This document shows, in pieces, positions 1 through 5,731 of a stretch of 8,324 bases of DNA. Where the stretch lies: positions 1 to 8,324 of the forward strand of contig JAQGOI010000326.1 of the NCBI GenBank assembly GCA_028293685.1, written 5' to 3'. The notes beneath the pieces were generated by a model. It had not been told where the DNA came from and did not search any database. It was given only the letters and a program-made list of their open reading frames with translations. Each line of letters starts with the position of its first letter. Positions within the stretch are counted from its first letter, which is position 1. The position numbers and the translations under genes were made by a program. Source of the DNA: Lysobacteraceae bacterium. GTDB taxonomy: Bacteria > Pseudomonadota > Gammaproteobacteria > Xanthomonadales > Xanthomonadaceae.

Positions 1-286
1 AGCCCAAAACGGCGAAGATGTCGTCTTCCTTCACCACGAGCAGGTCGCTGCCATCGAGCTTGACCTCGGTTCCGGCGTACTTGCCGAACAGGACCTTGTC
101 GCCGACCTTGACCTTGGGGGTGCGCACCGAACCGTTGTCCAGGGCCTTGCCTTCGCCCACGGCAACGACTTCGCCCTTGATCGGCTTCTCGGCGGCCGAG
201 TCGGGGATCACGATTCCGCCGGCGGACATCTTTTCTTCTTCCATGCGCTTAATGACAACGCGGTCGTACAACGGCTTGATATTCAT
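1..286 (-). CDS. groES: GroES (Hsp10/Cpn10) co-chaperonin, stop codon just outside the window
   Basis: This is the heptameric lid of the GroEL chaperonin, a cytosolic protein-folding machine. The minus strand from the ATG at 286-284 reads [19 protein letters not shown], then the family signature [11 protein letters not shown] at about residues 21-31 (the mobile loop that binds GroEL), then [10 protein letters not shown] and [21 protein letters not shown]. It ends at EDDIFAVLG. Ninety-five codons are visible. The single remaining base, read on this strand, is T, as expected for a stop codon, so the protein is probably complete at about 95 residues, the usual family length. An AAGAGG ribosome-binding site lies 7 bases before the ATG (294-299). 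Upstream are a sigma70-like promoter and a CIRCE operator, so HrcA-type heat-shock control is expected. groEL presumably follows beyond base 1, though it is not visible. Confidence 0.97.
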   Translation of the reverse strand, partial: MNIKPLYDRVVIKRMEEEKMSAGGIVIPDSAAEKPIKGEVVAVGEGKALDNGSVRTPKVKVGDKVLFGKYAGTEVKLDGSDLLVVKEDDIFAVLG

Positions 287-331
287 GCGACAACCTCTTA
301 AGTGGTTGATTGGGTTGGAAATTGGCCGATC

Positions 332-361
332 ATTCTAGCACTCGGCTGGACTGAGTGCCAA
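332..361 (-). promoter_or_regulatory. groES sigma70-type promoter overlapping the CIRCE operator
   Basis: Read on the minus strand, a -35 box TTGGCA (361-356) and a -10 box TAGAAT (337-332) are separated by 18 bases. The -35 box lies within one CIRCE arm and the -10 box overlaps the end of the other. A repressor bound to CIRCE would therefore cover the promoter. Transcription should start near 325, giving a leader of about 40 bases. I saw no clear sigma32-type promoter, but did not score one formally. Confidence 0.75.
335..361. promoter_or_regulatory. CIRCE heat-shock operator (HrcA binding site)
   Basis: The plus strand shows CTAGCACTC, nine spacer bases, then GAGTGCCAA. The CIRCE consensus is TTAGCACTC-N9-GAGTGCTAA, so each arm matches at 8 of 9 positions and the spacer is exactly 9. 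The site sits directly before groES, the classical location. The hrcA gene itself is not in this window. Confidence 0.93.
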
Positions 362-468
362 AGATCGGCGACAAAAATGCCCGCTGAACGGGACTGGGCA
401 AGAGATGGGGCGCGTGGCCGGCCTTTCAAGAGCACAACACCTACGAGGCATCGCGTATTGCAGCTGCA

Positions 469-506
469 CAAACAACAAGACCCGCGAATGCGGGCCTTGT
501 TGTTTG
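469..506. terminator. Strong, apparently bidirectional hairpin terminator without an obvious gene
   Basis: The left arm AAACAACAAG (470-479) pairs fully with CTTGTTGTTT (496-505), and CCCGC (481-485) pairs with GCGGG (490-494) around a GAAT loop. One A/C mismatch (480/495) separates the two stems. A C-G pair (469/506) extends the base, and ATTGC (457-461) could pair with GCAAT (506-510) across a bulge. The T-rich right arm on the plus strand and its mirror image on the minus strand make it usable both ways. It lies between two divergent transcription units, so neither neighbouring gene needs it. Confidence 0.75.
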
Positions 507-641
507 CAATAGCGTCGCCGAATCCCTCGACCGGCAGCTGTTCGCCATCCTGACGGCACAGCTTGAATGGTTCCCCCGCTACTTCCCGACCTCCGTCGGA
601 CCATCACCAACGTCCTGTCGGCGCCAACATCCGTGTCGGCA

Positions 642-657
642 GCGGCAGGATTGCCGC
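642..657. repeat. Short GC-rich palindrome in the intergenic region
   Basis: GCGGCA and TGCCGC form a 6-bp stem around GGAT. No T-run follows on either strand, so it is not a typical terminator. Its role is unknown and it may be chance in GC-rich DNA. Confidence 0.3.
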
Positions 658-764
658 CCTCCCATGGTTTGAAAAGAGGGCGCGCGGCCAAAACCAGGTG
701 AGTCGCGGTGGCGTTGGCGCAAGAAAAGCGTTTCCAACCTCCGCACTCCGCGTCAACGCGCTAC

Positions 765-811
765 CAATAGTGGACATCTTGTATTGAAAGTTGTTCTCCA
801 CGTTAGTATTG
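765..811. promoter_or_regulatory. Candidate operator/promoter region before the XRE regulator
   Basis: Two overlapping partial inverted repeats are visible: CAATA (765-769) with TATTG (782-786), and GTGGA (770-774) with TCCAC (797-801). A second TATTG lies at 807-811. A weak promoter could be TTGTAT (779-784) with TAGTAT (804-809), but the 19-base spacing is poor. XRE repressors often bind such sites before their own gene, which is the main reason to note it. The arms are short and could arise by chance. Confidence 0.25.
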
Positions 812-822
812 CTGTCTCCCGC

Positions 823-827
823 GGAGG
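823..827 (+). promoter_or_regulatory. Ribosome-binding site that fixes the XRE regulator start
   Basis: GGAGG lies 4 bases before the ATG at 832. It favours this ATG over an in-frame TTG at 784, which has no such site. Confidence 0.7.
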
Positions 828-831
828 TTTC

Positions 832-1248
832 ATGACATCGCAATCCCGAATCCGGCTGGCTCGTCGCCATGCCGGCCTGTCCCAGCTGCAACTCGCCCAG
901 GCCGTCGGCGTCCAGCGCAGCGCTGTCAGCCATTGGGAATCGAGCCTGCCGAAAAACCCGAGCGTGAGTCATCTGCGTGACGTGGCACAGGTCACCGGCG
1001 TGCAGTTCGAGTGGCTGGCCACCGGCCGCGGCGAAATGGAAGTGGGCACCGAGATCCGGCTTTCGTCCGTCCCCGCGGCCGCGGCCCTGCTGGTCGAAGA
1101 ACCGATCGAGCTGCGCCTGCTGCGTGCGTTTCGCGCTGCCTCGGCGCCGTCCCGGATAGCGCTGGTGGAAATTGCCGAGCAGCTGGCATCGGGCCGCGGG
1201 GTACGTTCGTACGACGCCGGCGCACGAGCCGGTCGTGCGACCGGATGA
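832..1248 (+). CDS. XRE-family helix-turn-helix transcriptional regulator (138 aa)
   Basis: This is probably a small DNA-binding repressor. Residues 6-64 form a lambda-Cro/CI type fold: IRLARRHAGLSQLQLAQAVG holds helices 1-2, and VQRSAVSHWES (27-37) holds the recognition helix. After these come a third helix region and the phage-repressor-like motif FEWLATGRGEM (59-69). The C-terminal part (about 70-138) has a short helical stretch (ELRLLRAFRAAS) with no domain I recognise. There is no LexA-like peptidase motif. It ends 15 bases before cutA on the same strand, so the two may share a transcript. It could regulate the cutA-dsbD cluster, itself, or something elsewhere; the sequence does not decide. 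I assign the family with confidence and no specific gene name. Confidence 0.88.
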   Translation: MTSQSRIRLARRHAGLSQLQLAQAVGVQRSAVSHWESSLPKNPSVSHLRDVAQVTGVQFEWLATGRGEMEVGTEIRLSSVPAAAALLVEEPIELRLLRAFRAASAPSRIALVEIAEQLASGRGVRSYDAGARAGRATG

Positions 1249-1263
1249 TGCCGTTGCGATGCG

Positions 1264-1629
1264 ATGATGCGCAGCCCGATTGGCTGGCTGAATTGCGTGA
1301 CCGCGCTCGTTTGTCTTTGCACCTGCCCCGACGAGGCAACCGCCCAGGCCATTGCCCGGGCCTTGGTGGCCGAACGCCTGGCTGCCTGCGTCAATGTGCT
1401 TCCTGGCGTGCAATCGGTGTATCGATGGCATGGCGAGGTCACCCGCGCCGACGAGGTAGTGCTGCTGATCAAGACGGTGCGTGACCGCCTACAAGCCCTC
1501 ACTGCACGCCTGGAAGCGCTGCACCCGTATGAACTGCCGGAACTGGTCGCGGTCGAAGTGGTCGGCGGCTTGCCCGCCTATCTGGACTGGATCGCCGGAC
1601 AAACCCGCACGGGAGAGACGGACCGATGA
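1264..1629 (+). CDS. cutA: CutA1 divalent-cation tolerance protein
   Basis: This is a small trimeric protein linked to copper/divalent-metal tolerance. Its fold resembles PII signalling proteins and its exact biochemical role is unsettled. The family core is complete: CTCPDEATAQAIARALVAERLAACVN (from residue 19), then PGVQSVYRWHGEV, LLIKTV and the hallmark HPYELPEL (about 87-94), ending in GLPAYLDWIAGQ. The cysteine aligned with E. coli Cys16 is C19. The start is uncertain: ATG at 1264 gives 121 residues with an N-terminus unlike the family, whereas GTG at 1297 would give 110 residues starting (M)TALVCLCTCP, closer to normal. Neither has a good ribosome-binding site. The stop overlaps the dsbD start (ATGA), as in a coupled operon. 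cutA-dsbD adjacency is also known in E. coli, where dsbD was first called cutA2/dipZ. Confidence 0.94.
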   Translation: MMRSPIGWLNCVTALVCLCTCPDEATAQAIARALVAERLAACVNVLPGVQSVYRWHGEVTRADEVVLLIKTVRDRLQALTARLEALHPYELPELVAVEVVGGLPAYLDWIAGQTRTGETDR

Positions 1630-3980
1630 TGTCGTGGCTGCGCCCGTTGGCATCGGCCGGTGTGCTGTGCGCACTCGCCTTCACCGCGCCGCAGGTCGCC
1701 CAGGCGGTCGACGCATCGGACCTGCTGCCGGTCGATCAGGCGTTCGCGCTGACGGCAAACGCCTCGGGCAACCAGCAGATCACGCTCCATTGGGCCATCG
1801 CCAAGGGCTACTACCTGTACCGGCAGCGGATCAGCGTCCAGGCCGTGGCCGGCATGCAGGCGGACACCTTGCAACTACCGCAGGGCGAAGCGCATCACGA
1901 TCCGTTTTTCGGCGATGTCCAGACCTATCGTGGCCAGCTGACCGCCACGCTTCCCGGCGCCCCAACGGGCGGTATCGTGCAGTTGAAGGTCAAGTACCAG
2001 GGCTGCGCGGATCTTGGCGTGTGCTATCCGCCGCAGACACGCATGCTCAACGTCGCGTTGCCCGACGCCGCCGCCGCTTCGTCGACCCCGGACAGCGCAT
2101 CCGGCGACAGCGGCTTCGGTGCGCTCGGGCGATCCCTGTCTGGCGCCGCCGCGCCGGGTACGGATGCATCGCCGGCGGGGCTGGCGGATGCCCAGCCGCT
2201 GCCTGCGGAACAGGCTTTTGCATTCGAAGCGATCGTCGGTGATCCGCAGAAGCTGTTGCTGCGCTTCACACCGGCCAAGGGCTATTACCTCTACCGCGAC
2301 AAGACGTCGCTGAAGCTGACTGGTGATCGCGGCACCACGCTGGGTTCTCCCGCGTGGCCGCAGGGAACGCTGCATCGCGACGAACACTTCGGCAGTGTCG
2401 TGGTGTATTTCGACCAGGTCGACGTGCCCCTTCCGCTGGTGCGCACGGATGCAGAGCCAGCGGACGTGACGCTGACGGCCACCTTCCAGGGCTGCCAGAC
2501 CGGCGGCATCTGCTATCCGCCGATGACGCGCATCGTCGCGTTGCAGTTGCCTGCTGTCACCGCAACGCCAGCCGCTCCCGTGCGAGCGACTGAAGTCGCG
2601 ACGTCAGGCCCGTCTTCAATCCCAGGTCGAGCCGCGACGTCCGTCGCTCCCACCACAGCTCCGCTCGCAAACACCGCTGACGCAGCACCCGTCGCAGCGG
2701 AGGACAGCCGGTTGGCGGCAGCACTGGCCGGCACCAATCGCTGGCTGGCATTGCTCGGTTTTTTTGGCGCCGGCCTGCTGCTGGCTTTCACGCCATGCGT
2801 CTTGCCGATGATCCCGATCCTTTCGGGACTGATCGCCGGTCACGGCACCCGCCTGGGCACGGGTCGCGCATTACTGTTGTCGCTGGTGTATGTGCTGGCC
2901 AACGCGCTGGTGTTCACCGCGGCCGGGATCGTTGCCGGGCTGCTGGGCGCGAACCTGCAGGCCGCATTCCAGAATCGCTGGATCATCGTCGCGTTCGCGG
3001 CGCTGTTTGTCGCATTGGCGCTGTCGTCGTTCGGCGCGTTTGAACTGCAGTTGCCAGCGGCGCTGCGCTCCCGCCTGGGCGCCATCACGGATCGCCAGCG
3101 CGGCGGCTCGATGGCGGGAGTTGCCGCAATGGGCGCACTCTCGGCGCTCATCGTGGGTCCGTGCGTGGCGCCACCGCTGGCCGGAGCAGTCCTGTATATC
3201 GGCCAGAGCCACGACCCGGTGTTTGGCGGCGCGGCGTTGTTCCTGCTGGCAATGGGCATGGGCATGCCGCTGTTGGCGTTCGGGGCCGCGGCCGGACGTG
3301 GCATGCCGACCAGCGGCCCGTGGATGACGGCCGCCCAGCGCGTGTTCGGCTTCGTCTTCCTTGGCCTGGCGATCTGGATGGTGTCGCGAATCCTTCCCGC
3401 TGCGGCGACGTTGGCATTGTGGGGATTGCTTGCGTTGTCCGCGGCCGCCTGGATCTGGTCGGGCGCAACACCCACCAGCCGCAACCGCTGGCTCGTACGT
3501 TTCGCCGGATTGGTACTGGGGCTGGTCGGCGCCGCGCAACTACTAGGGGCCATGGCCGGCGGCAGCGATCCACTGCAACCACTGGCGGGCATCGCCGGTG
3601 CGCGCCAGCCAGCGACGGCACTGGTCTTCCGGACGATCAAATCCAACGCGGATTTGGACCGGGCACTGACGGCAGCGCGAGACGCGGGCAAGCCGGTTCT
3701 GTTCGACTTCTATGCCGACTGGTGCGTGAGCTGCAAGGAGATGGACCGCGATACCTTCAGCGATCCGGCGGTGAACGCGGCGCTCGCCGGCTTCGTCCTG
3801 CTCAAGGCCGATGTCACCGCCAATGACGCAGTCGACCAGGCGTTGATGCAGCGCTTCGGGATCATCGGGCCGCCGGCGACGCTGTTCTTCCGCCGTGGCA
3901 ATGAACGACGCCCGCTGCGCCTGATCGGGTTCGAAAAGTCAGCGCCTTTCATCGAGCGCGTACGCAGCGCCGCGCAGTGA
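1626..3980 (+). CDS. dsbD: Thiol:disulfide interchange protein DsbD with two N-terminal alpha domains
   Basis: DsbD is an inner-membrane electron carrier that moves reducing power from cytosolic thioredoxin to periplasmic thiol proteins. Residues 1-27 look like a signal peptide (ending TAPQVAQA). There are two copies of the periplasmic alpha domain: roughly 30-148 with cysteines C127/C133 (YQGC...CYPP), and roughly 190-310 with C290/C296 (FQGC...CYPP). Next comes an Ala/Pro/Thr-rich linker (about 311-365). The beta domain has about eight membrane segments (373-643) and its redox cysteines in TPCVLP (C391) and GPCVAPP (C513). The C-terminal thioredoxin-like gamma domain carries DWCVSC (C700/C703). 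E. coli DsbD has one alpha domain and about 565 residues, so 784 residues is explained by the extra copy. GGAGAG lies 8 bases before the first of two adjacent ATGs. It overlaps cutA by 4 bases and the next gene by 4 bases. Confidence 0.97.
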   Translation: MMSWLRPLASAGVLCALAFTAPQVAQAVDASDLLPVDQAFALTANASGNQQITLHWAIAKGYYLYRQRISVQAVAGMQADTLQLPQGEAHHDPFFGDVQTYRGQLTATLPGAPTGGIVQLKVKYQGCADLGVCYPPQTRMLNVALPDAAAASSTPDSASGDSGFGALGRSLSGAAAPGTDASPAGLADAQPLPAEQAFAFEAIVGDPQKLLLRFTPAKGYYLYRDKTSLKLTGDRGTTLGSPAWPQGTLHRDEHFGSVVVYFDQVDVPLPLVRTDAEPADVTLTATFQGCQTGGICYPPMTRIVALQLPAVTATPAAPVRATEVATSGPSSIPGRAATSVAPTTAPLANTADAAPVAAEDSRLAAALAGTNRWLALLGFFGAGLLLAFTPCVLPMIPILSGLIAGHGTRLGTGRALLLSLVYVLANALVFTAAGIVAGLLGANLQAAFQNRWIIVAFAALFVALALSSFGAFELQLPAALRSRLGAITDRQRGGSMAGVAAMGALSALIVGPCVAPPLAGAVLYIGQSHDPVFGGAALFLLAMGMGMPLLAFGAAAGRGMPTSGPWMTAAQRVFGFVFLGLAIWMVSRILPAAATLALWGLLALSAAAWIWSGATPTSRNRWLVRFAGLVLGLVGAAQLLGAMAGGSDPLQPLAGIAGARQPATALVFRTIKSNADLDRALTAARDAGKPVLFDFYADWCVSCKEMDRDTFSDPAVNAALAGFVLLKADVTANDAVDQALMQRFGIIGPPATLFFRRGNERRPLRLIGFEKSAPFIERVRSAAQ

Positions 3981-4573
3981 GCTCCACGCCAAAGGTCCTT
4001 GTGATCGCTTTGATCGCCGGCAGTCTGGGCCTGCTCGCCAGCCTATGGACGGCAGGATTCACTCCCTTGCTGCACAGCGCACTGGGGCAGCGGGTACTGG
4101 GCGCGATGCTCGCGGCGCGGGCGCCCAAGGCTCCGGCCGGCATCACAGTGGCGCGGCCAGGGTTGGCGATACCGCCGTTGCAGTTGCGCGACCTGGACGG
4201 GCGGATCGTTCCGCTTCCCCTCGCCCATGCCAAGCATGCCGTACTGATCAATCTCTGGGCGTCCTGGTGTGGTCCGTGCGTCCGCGAAATGCCATACCTC
4301 GAGCGCTTCTCCTCGCAACAGGCCGACAACGGCGTTCAAGTCCTCGGCATCGCGCTGGATGACCCGACCGCCGTGCGCGCCTTCCTGCGCCAGGTGCCGG
4401 TCACTTATCCGATCCTCACCGACGCGCCCGGACCAGGGGATGCCGGGGTCCGTCTAGGCAATCCCGCCGGCGTACTGCCGTATTCGGTGCTGGTTTCAGC
4501 CGAGGGCGTGCTGCTCAAGCAACATATCGGGCCATTTGCCGCCGGCGAGCTCGAGAACTGGGTCGAGCCCTGA
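3977..4573 (+). CDS. Membrane-anchored TlpA/ResA-like thioredoxin-fold protein
   Basis: This is a periplasm-facing thiol-disulfide oxidoreductase. An uncleaved membrane anchor or signal lies at about residues 6-24 (VLVIALIAGSLGLLASLW). The thioredoxin fold follows, with the active site WASWCGPC (C98/C101), the downstream REMPYLERF helix, and the cis-proline loop VLPYS (P168). WCGPC and the TlpA-like REMP stretch separate it from DsbA (CPHC). The GTG start overlaps the dsbD stop (GTGA) and has no strong ribosome-binding site, which suggests coupled translation; an in-frame GTG at 4001 is an alternative. Its position directly after dsbD suggests that it takes electrons from DsbD, as TlpA, ResA and CcmG proteins do. 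No cytochrome c maturation genes are visible, so its final substrate is unknown. CcmG/DsbE is a less likely name. Confidence 0.9.
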   Translation: MSSTPKVLVIALIAGSLGLLASLWTAGFTPLLHSALGQRVLGAMLAARAPKAPAGITVARPGLAIPPLQLRDLDGRIVPLPLAHAKHAVLINLWASWCGPCVREMPYLERFSSQQADNGVQVLGIALDDPTAVRAFLRQVPVTYPILTDAPGPGDAGVRLGNPAGVLPYSVLVSAEGVLLKQHIGPFAAGELENWVEP

Positions 4574-4585
4574 AGCTCCGCTTCA
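4571..4585 (+). repeat. Small hairpin at the stop codon of the TlpA-like gene
   Basis: TGAAGC and GCTTCA form a 6-bp stem around TCC, beginning with the stop codon itself. No T-run follows, so it is at best a weak 3'-end structure and may be chance. Confidence 0.3.
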
Positions 4586-4626
4586 ACAATCGCTTAAATC
4601 CGGGCAACGTCGCCTAACTGGACACC

Positions 4627-4669
4627 AACACCGGCTTCACGCAGACTGCGCCTCCCCCGAGCCGGTGTT
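4627..4669 (+). promoter_or_regulatory. Inverted repeat in the leader of aroQ, ending just before its start codon
   Basis: AACACCGGCT (4627-4636) and AGCCGGTGTT (4660-4669) are perfect 10-base inverted arms. Past one mismatch, three further pairs (4623-4625 with 4671-4673) extend the stem to within two bases of the ATG at 4675. The 23-base loop holds a smaller hairpin (CGCA, GAC, TGCG at 4640-4650). Folded, the RNA would bury the ribosome-landing region of aroQ. Only TTT follows the main stem, so it is a poor terminator. It could also be an operator or a leftover terminator of the upstream cluster. Confidence 0.5.
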
Positions 4670-4674
4670 TGTGG

Positions 4675-5169
4675 ATGGCCAAGCTGCTGGTCCTGCACGG
4701 TCCCAACCTCAACCTGCTCGGCACTCGCGAGCCGCAGGTCTATGGCAGGACCACGCTGGCGACCATCGACAGTGACCTGCGCCTGCGAGCCGAATCGGCG
4801 GGGCATTCACTGGCGAGCTTCCAGTCCAACGACGAAGGCGTACTCATCGATCAGGTGCAGGCGGCGCGCCAGGACGGCATTGCCTGCATCGTGATCAACC
4901 CGGCGGCGTTCACCCACACCTCCGTCGCCCTGCGTGACGCGCTGGCGGCGATCGCCGTGCCGTTCATCGAAGTGCATCTGTCCAATCCGCATGCGCGCGA
5001 ACCCTTTCGCCATATCAGCTACTTCAGCGATCTGGCGGTGGGCGTGATCAGCGGTTTTGGAGCCGACAGCTATCGCTATGCCCTGGATGCCGCCCTGGCA
5101 TTGATCGACCCGCAGTACCGCGCCGCGGCGAGCAGCCCAGGTGCACTTCAAGACAACCGCACTTCGTAA
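4675..5169 (+). CDS. aroQ: Type II 3-dehydroquinate dehydratase
   Basis: This cytosolic, dodecameric enzyme dehydrates 3-dehydroquinate to 3-dehydroshikimate, step three of the shikimate pathway to aromatic amino acids. Family motifs are all present: the N-terminal [21 protein letters not shown] with the catalytic tyrosine in the flexible lid, [31 protein letters not shown], and the substrate-binding [23 protein letters not shown] with the catalytic histidine. It closes with [19 protein letters not shown] chose the ATG at 4675 (MAKLLVLHG, 164 residues) over a TTG two codons earlier because it matches the family N-terminus. The ribosome-binding site is weak and lies next to a stem-loop. accB follows after 45 bases. 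aroQ-accB-accC is a common proteobacterial arrangement. Confidence 0.97.
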   Translation: MAKLLVLHGPNLNLLGTREPQVYGRTTLATIDSDLRLRAESAGHSLASFQSNDEGVLIDQVQAARQDGIACIVINPAAFTHTSVALRDALAAIAVPFIEVHLSNPHAREPFRHISYFSDLAVGVISGFGADSYRYALDAALALIDPQYRAAASSPGALQDNRTS

Positions 5170-5202
5170 CAGTCGCACTTGGAAACAATTTTCACTTCGT
5201 AA
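5160..5202 (+). repeat. Pair of 10-base direct repeats between aroQ and accB
   Basis: CACTTCGTAA occurs at 5160-5169, where it includes the aroQ stop codon, and again at 5193-5202, just before the accB ribosome-binding site. The offset is 33 bases. It may mark a small local duplication. I see no clear promoter in this gap, so accB is probably read through from aroQ. Confidence 0.45.
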
Positions 5203-5214
5203 AGAGAGCGCCCG

Positions 5215-5691
5215 ATGGATCTTCGCAAGATCAAGAAGCTGATCGACCTGCTGGAGGAATCCAACCTCGCCGAGATCGAGATCAAGGAAGGCGAGGAATC
5301 CGTGCGACTGGCACGGACCCCGCGTGGCATCTACGCGCCAGCGCCACAGGCCTACGCGCCAGCGCCCGTGGCACCTGCTGCGCCGAGCATGCCGATGCAG
5401 TCGCCGACAGAGGCCGCCACCGGCGGGCATTCCAAGCCGCCGTCCGATATTCCGGAACGCGAAATCGTGCGTGCGCCGATGGTCGGCACGTTCTACACCT
5501 CGCCGGCACCGGACAAACCGGCATTCGTCGCGATCGGCCAGGCGGTCAAGGCCGGCGACACGCTCGGCATCATCGAAGCGATGAAGATGTTCAACCCGAT
5601 CGAGGCGGAGGTGTCGGGCACCGTGCTCAAGGTGCTCGCCGAAAGCGGCCAGCCGGTCGAATTCGACCAGCCTCTATTCGTGATCGGCTGA
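5215..5691 (+). CDS. accB: Biotin carboxyl carrier protein of acetyl-CoA carboxylase
   Basis: AccB carries the biotin that shuttles CO2 between biotin carboxylase (AccC) and carboxyltransferase (AccAD) in the first step of fatty acid synthesis. Residues 1-36 are the usual N-terminal helical segment ([20 protein letters not shown]). A flexible Ala/Pro linker spans about 40-80. The biotinyl domain (about 84-158) begins with [21 protein letters not shown], which contains the thumb loop typical of bacterial AccB. The biotin-accepting lysine is K124 in EAMKM, followed by [12 protein letters not shown]. The length of 158 matches the family. An AAGAGAG ribosome-binding site lies 6 bases before the ATG. 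The stop codon sits in the loop of an 11-bp hairpin. accC is separated from it by the S23-family gene. Confidence 0.98.
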   Translation: MDLRKIKKLIDLLEESNLAEIEIKEGEESVRLARTPRGIYAPAPQAYAPAPVAPAAPSMPMQSPTEAATGGHSKPPSDIPEREIVRAPMVGTFYTSPAPDKPAFVAIGQAVKAGDTLGIIEAMKMFNPIEAEVSGTVLKVLAESGQPVEFDQPLFVIG

Positions 5692-5702
5692 GCCGATCAC
5701 GA
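5678..5702 (+). promoter_or_regulatory. 11-bp stem-loop with the accB stop codon as its loop
   Basis: TCGTGATCGGC (5678-5688) and GCCGATCACGA (5692-5702) are perfectly complementary, and the three loop bases are the TGA stop of accB. No T-run follows, so a standard Rho-independent terminator is unlikely. It could protect or define a 3' end, attenuate transcription, or lower downstream expression. It directly abuts the left heptamer array, starting two bases later. Confidence 0.7.
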
Positions 5703-5703
5703 C

Positions 5704-5731
5704 GGGATTCGGGATTCGTGAATCGGGATTC
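5704..5731 (+). repeat. Left heptamer array (four GGGATTC-type units)
   Basis: The units are GGGATTC, GGGATTC, GTGAATC and GGGATTC. The third, divergent unit provides the GTG start codon of the S23-family gene at 5718. The array is inverted relative to the one at 6120-6147, with 24 of 28 positions matching. GATTC-GT-GAATC also makes a small local palindrome around the start codon. Confidence 0.85.

Larger units (their letters stand above)
362..831. other. 470-base divergent intergenic region without a convincing gene
   Basis: This stretch separates the groES promoter from the XRE regulator. Reading frames on both strands give arginine/proline-rich translations without recognisable motifs, and none has a convincing ribosome-binding site. 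What it holds is a strong hairpin terminator (469-506), a short GC-rich palindrome (GCGGCA, loop GGAT, TGCCGC at 642-657) without a T-run, and a short region before the regulator with partial inverted repeats (765-811). A small RNA ending at the terminator on either strand is possible, but I see no definite promoter for one. Confidence 0.6.

Noticed and set aside
335..787. Open frames on both strands in the intergenic region as possible small genes
   Set aside because: They run through the CIRCE operator or the terminator hairpin, are arginine-rich, and lack ribosome sites or recognisable sequence.
604..1431. 275-residue minus-strand frame across the XRE regulator and part of cutA
   Set aside because: It overlaps two genes with clear family motifs on the plus strand and shows no motif or ribosome site of its own.
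2840..3691. 283-residue minus-strand frame opposite dsbD
   Set aside because: It is antisense to conserved DsbD membrane segments and is an alanine/proline/serine-rich shadow.
5336..5390. Repeated APAP-type coding in accB as a mobile or regulatory repeat
   Set aside because: This is the ordinary flexible Ala/Pro linker of AccB proteins.
5678..5702. accB hairpin as a normal Rho-independent terminator
   Set aside because: No T-run follows, and the essential accC lies downstream on the same strand.
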